This document shows positions 18,044 through 19,441 of a stretch of DNA of 19,441 nt, one piece after another. The position numbers and the translations under genes are program-made. Below the pieces are notes generated by a model. That model was not told the DNA's origin. It saw only the letters and a list, made by a program, of their open reading frames with translations, and did not search any database. Each line of letters begins with the position of its first letter. The stretch's first letter is position 1. The stretch is from positions 1-19,441 of the forward strand of contig CAJNDS010001421.1 in NCBI GenBank assembly GCA_905221605.1. The letters are read 5' to 3'. The stretch is from Symbiodinium natans (lineage: Eukaryota > Sar > Dinophyceae > Suessiales > Symbiodiniaceae).

Positions 18044-18690
18044 AGGAAGATGGCACTGTCCTGGTGGAAGGAGTGCAGGGCAAGACCGCTTCCCCAGCTC
18101 GTCTAGACTGCTTGCACAAAGCCTTGCAAGAGCTGAAAGCGCAGCACCGCCTCTACCAGGCAAACCCAGCAGTGGAGGGAGCCTTAACAAGAATGGAAAT
18201 CATCCTCGCTGGAAAAGTGCAGCCGTGTACAAGCGCAGCGGCAACGACAGACCGCGAAACCTCCCAAGGGCGCCAAACGGGGGAGTCCGGTGGCGCACAC
18301 TCCTCGGCCTTGGGGGGCGAAGCGCAGCACTCGGAAAACGCAGCGGCCTCTGTCGAAACAATGGAAGAGAAGGAAGACAGGCTAGAGATGACGTACCTGA
18401 TCCCCAAAGAGCTGAACGCCCCCAGAGCGGACACTGTGGAGCTGCAGAAAATCCGAAGCACTTCGGAGCTCACGGACGACATGGACGTGAAGTTCTTCCC
18501 ACACCTGTTTTCCACGTGCACAGGCGGATGGCAGAATGGATATGGAAGCTTCTCCCAATACGCTCGCAAGCTCTCGGGCAACATCAACGTGAGGATCGGC
18601 AACCAGCAGGCTCCAGTCGGGAAGACCAAGTACCAAGAGGGCAAAGGTCAGGTGTTTACAGCCCTGAGGGACATCCCAAAAAGCACCTGA
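18044..18690 (+). pseudogene. Helitron gene fragment from a diverged paralogue
   Basis: The translation from GAA at 18046 matches residues from about 429 to 630 of the intact Helitron protein (nucleotides 5934-6540): EDGTVLVEGV, TASPARL, FFPHLFSTCTGGW, GSFSQYARK and LSGNINVRIGNQ. The first 55 residues are about 71% identical, so this is a different family member and not a recent copy. The linker before EMTYL is 58 residues here against 23 in the intact gene. Twenty-seven residues between QYARK and LSGN are absent without a frame change. The frame ends at TGA 18688-18690, where homology is lost. There is no in-frame ATG near the start and no catalytic domain, so it cannot be a functional transposase. 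Satellite C flanks both sides. Confidence 0.85.
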
Positions 18691-19106
18691 GATTGCTTAT
18701 CACTGAGCATTCGTTAGAGAAGAGAGCGCAGCGCAAGGCTCCTTGGCTGCATTTACCGGCCCTGATCACATCCCGACCGAACTAGGCAGGGGAACACAAG
18801 GCTCTGTGCCTGCATGTACAGGCCCTGATCACATCCCGACCCAATTAGGGAGGGGAATGCAAGGCTCCTTGGCTGCATCTGCACAGGTCCTGCTCACACC
18901 CTGAAGGGAACACAAGGCTCCTTGGCTTCATACACAGGCCCTGATCACATCCCTACCCAATTAGGGAGGCCAAGGCTCCTTGGCTGCGTTCACGCAGGCC
19001 CTGATCACATCCGACCCAGTCAGGGAGGGAATGCAAGGCTCCTTGGCTGCATTTACACAGGCCCTGATCACATCCTGACCCAGTTAGGGAAGGGAACGCA
19101 AAGGCT
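18691..19106. repeat. Satellite C, resumed and degenerate
   Basis: After about 45 bp of unassigned sequence (18691-18735), satellite C units resume with several deletions (TTTACCGGCCCTGATC, CATGTACAGGCCC, CACACCCTGAAGGG). The units here are shorter and less regular than in the main array. The final unit breaks at CTCCTTGG, where a second Helitron piece begins. Confidence 0.85.
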
Positions 19107-19441
19107 CCTTGGGGGCAGCCTTCTTCACTGAAGCGGACATGGGCAACGCCGTGCAGGTTGTCCTCGAAGAAGGTGGGGTGGAACGAGGTGAAGCTGCAGA
19201 GGACCACGCGGCGCCAGGTGGCTTCTACTCCTCGGAAGTGCTTGCGCAGGTACTGCAAACCAAGGCCATGGCTGCTTTTGGTCGTGTGAGGTGGCAAATG
19301 GACCTTCAACCCGTCGTGAGCAAGCACGATCTGGAAGCAGCTGCCGGGGCGGTGCAGAACCGGGACAACGCACACTGGGTGGCATATCGATATTTCCATG
19401 AGAAGATCTTCAGGTTGGACTCCCTGGCTTGTACCCGCAGA
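19107..19441 (+). pseudogene. Partial Helitron 3' piece encoding most of the Josephin-like domain
   Basis: The 335 bp up to the window edge match 10459-10793 of the intact Helitron gene at a constant offset of 8648. I find only three differences, all transitions: 19143 (Asp to Gly), AAA to AAG (silent), and CGT to TGT (Arg to Cys) near the end. The piece starts 23 bases beyond the catalytic Cys codon, so the domain lacks its nucleophile while keeping the His and Asp codons. The matching frame has a TAG at 19085-19087 in the upstream satellite. It is therefore a recent gene fragment, not a working gene, at least from this left side. It continues past the window. Confidence 0.93.

Noticed and set aside
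15366-18119. Reverse-strand Cys-rich repeated peptides (SLIGSGCDQGLCKC pattern)
   Set aside because: They look like a small disulfide-rich protein family but are produced by the satellite C unit, whose length does not hold frame. No start, signal or splice context is consistent between copies.

Overview
This window looks like nuclear DNA of a microbial eukaryote, most likely a dinoflagellate. The evidence is long arrays of the CCCTAAA/TTTAGGG telomere heptamer, GC-rich coding sequence beside very long satellite arrays, no bacterial operon layout, and a giant intronless transposon-type reading frame. TTTAGGG telomeres also occur in plants and other algae, so the assignment is an inference. About two thirds of the window is repetitive.

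Layout. 1-790 is tandem satellite A (56/61-bp units). 791-2807 is tandem satellite B (62-bp units). 2808-4649 is largely non-repetitive and holds short duplications, a broken exon-like frame, and a 205-codon acidic reading frame whose C-terminus resembles half of a ubiquitin-like fold. 4650-10871 is one 2073-codon Helitron-type transposase/helicase: Cys-rich N-terminus, seven 32-residue charged repeats, a Cys-rich DUF6570-like module, a Helitron Rep (HUH, two-tyrosine) domain, a PIF1/RecD-like helicase, a C2HC zinc finger, a basic linker, and a C-terminal Josephin-type cysteine protease domain. A hairpin followed by CTGG|T just past the stop is a candidate Helitron 3' end. 10923-11757 is non-coding and becomes AT-rich. 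11758-12120 is a degenerate AT-rich repeat. 12121-15103 is a composite array in which telomere-heptamer blocks alternate with a conserved spacer built from a 9-bp CCTCCAGCC minisatellite and an AAAACCCCCC tract. From about 15175 to the end is satellite C (~65-bp units), interrupted by two Helitron gene pieces at 18044-18690 and 19107-19441.

How it fits together. The only clearly functional-looking gene is the Helitron protein. It retains every catalytic residue I could check: HxH and YxxxY for nicking and strand transfer, Walker A/B and later helicase motifs for unwinding, and a Cys-His-Asp triad at Josephin-like spacing. The most interesting points are the Rep-helicase-Josephin fusion, capture of a ~99% identical piece of this gene by satellite C at a 6-bp microhomology, a second piece from a diverged paralogue in the same satellite, the repeated telomere-plus-spacer modules, and a shared sequence skeleton among satellites A, B and C. 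All family assignments are by eye from motifs; no database search was run.
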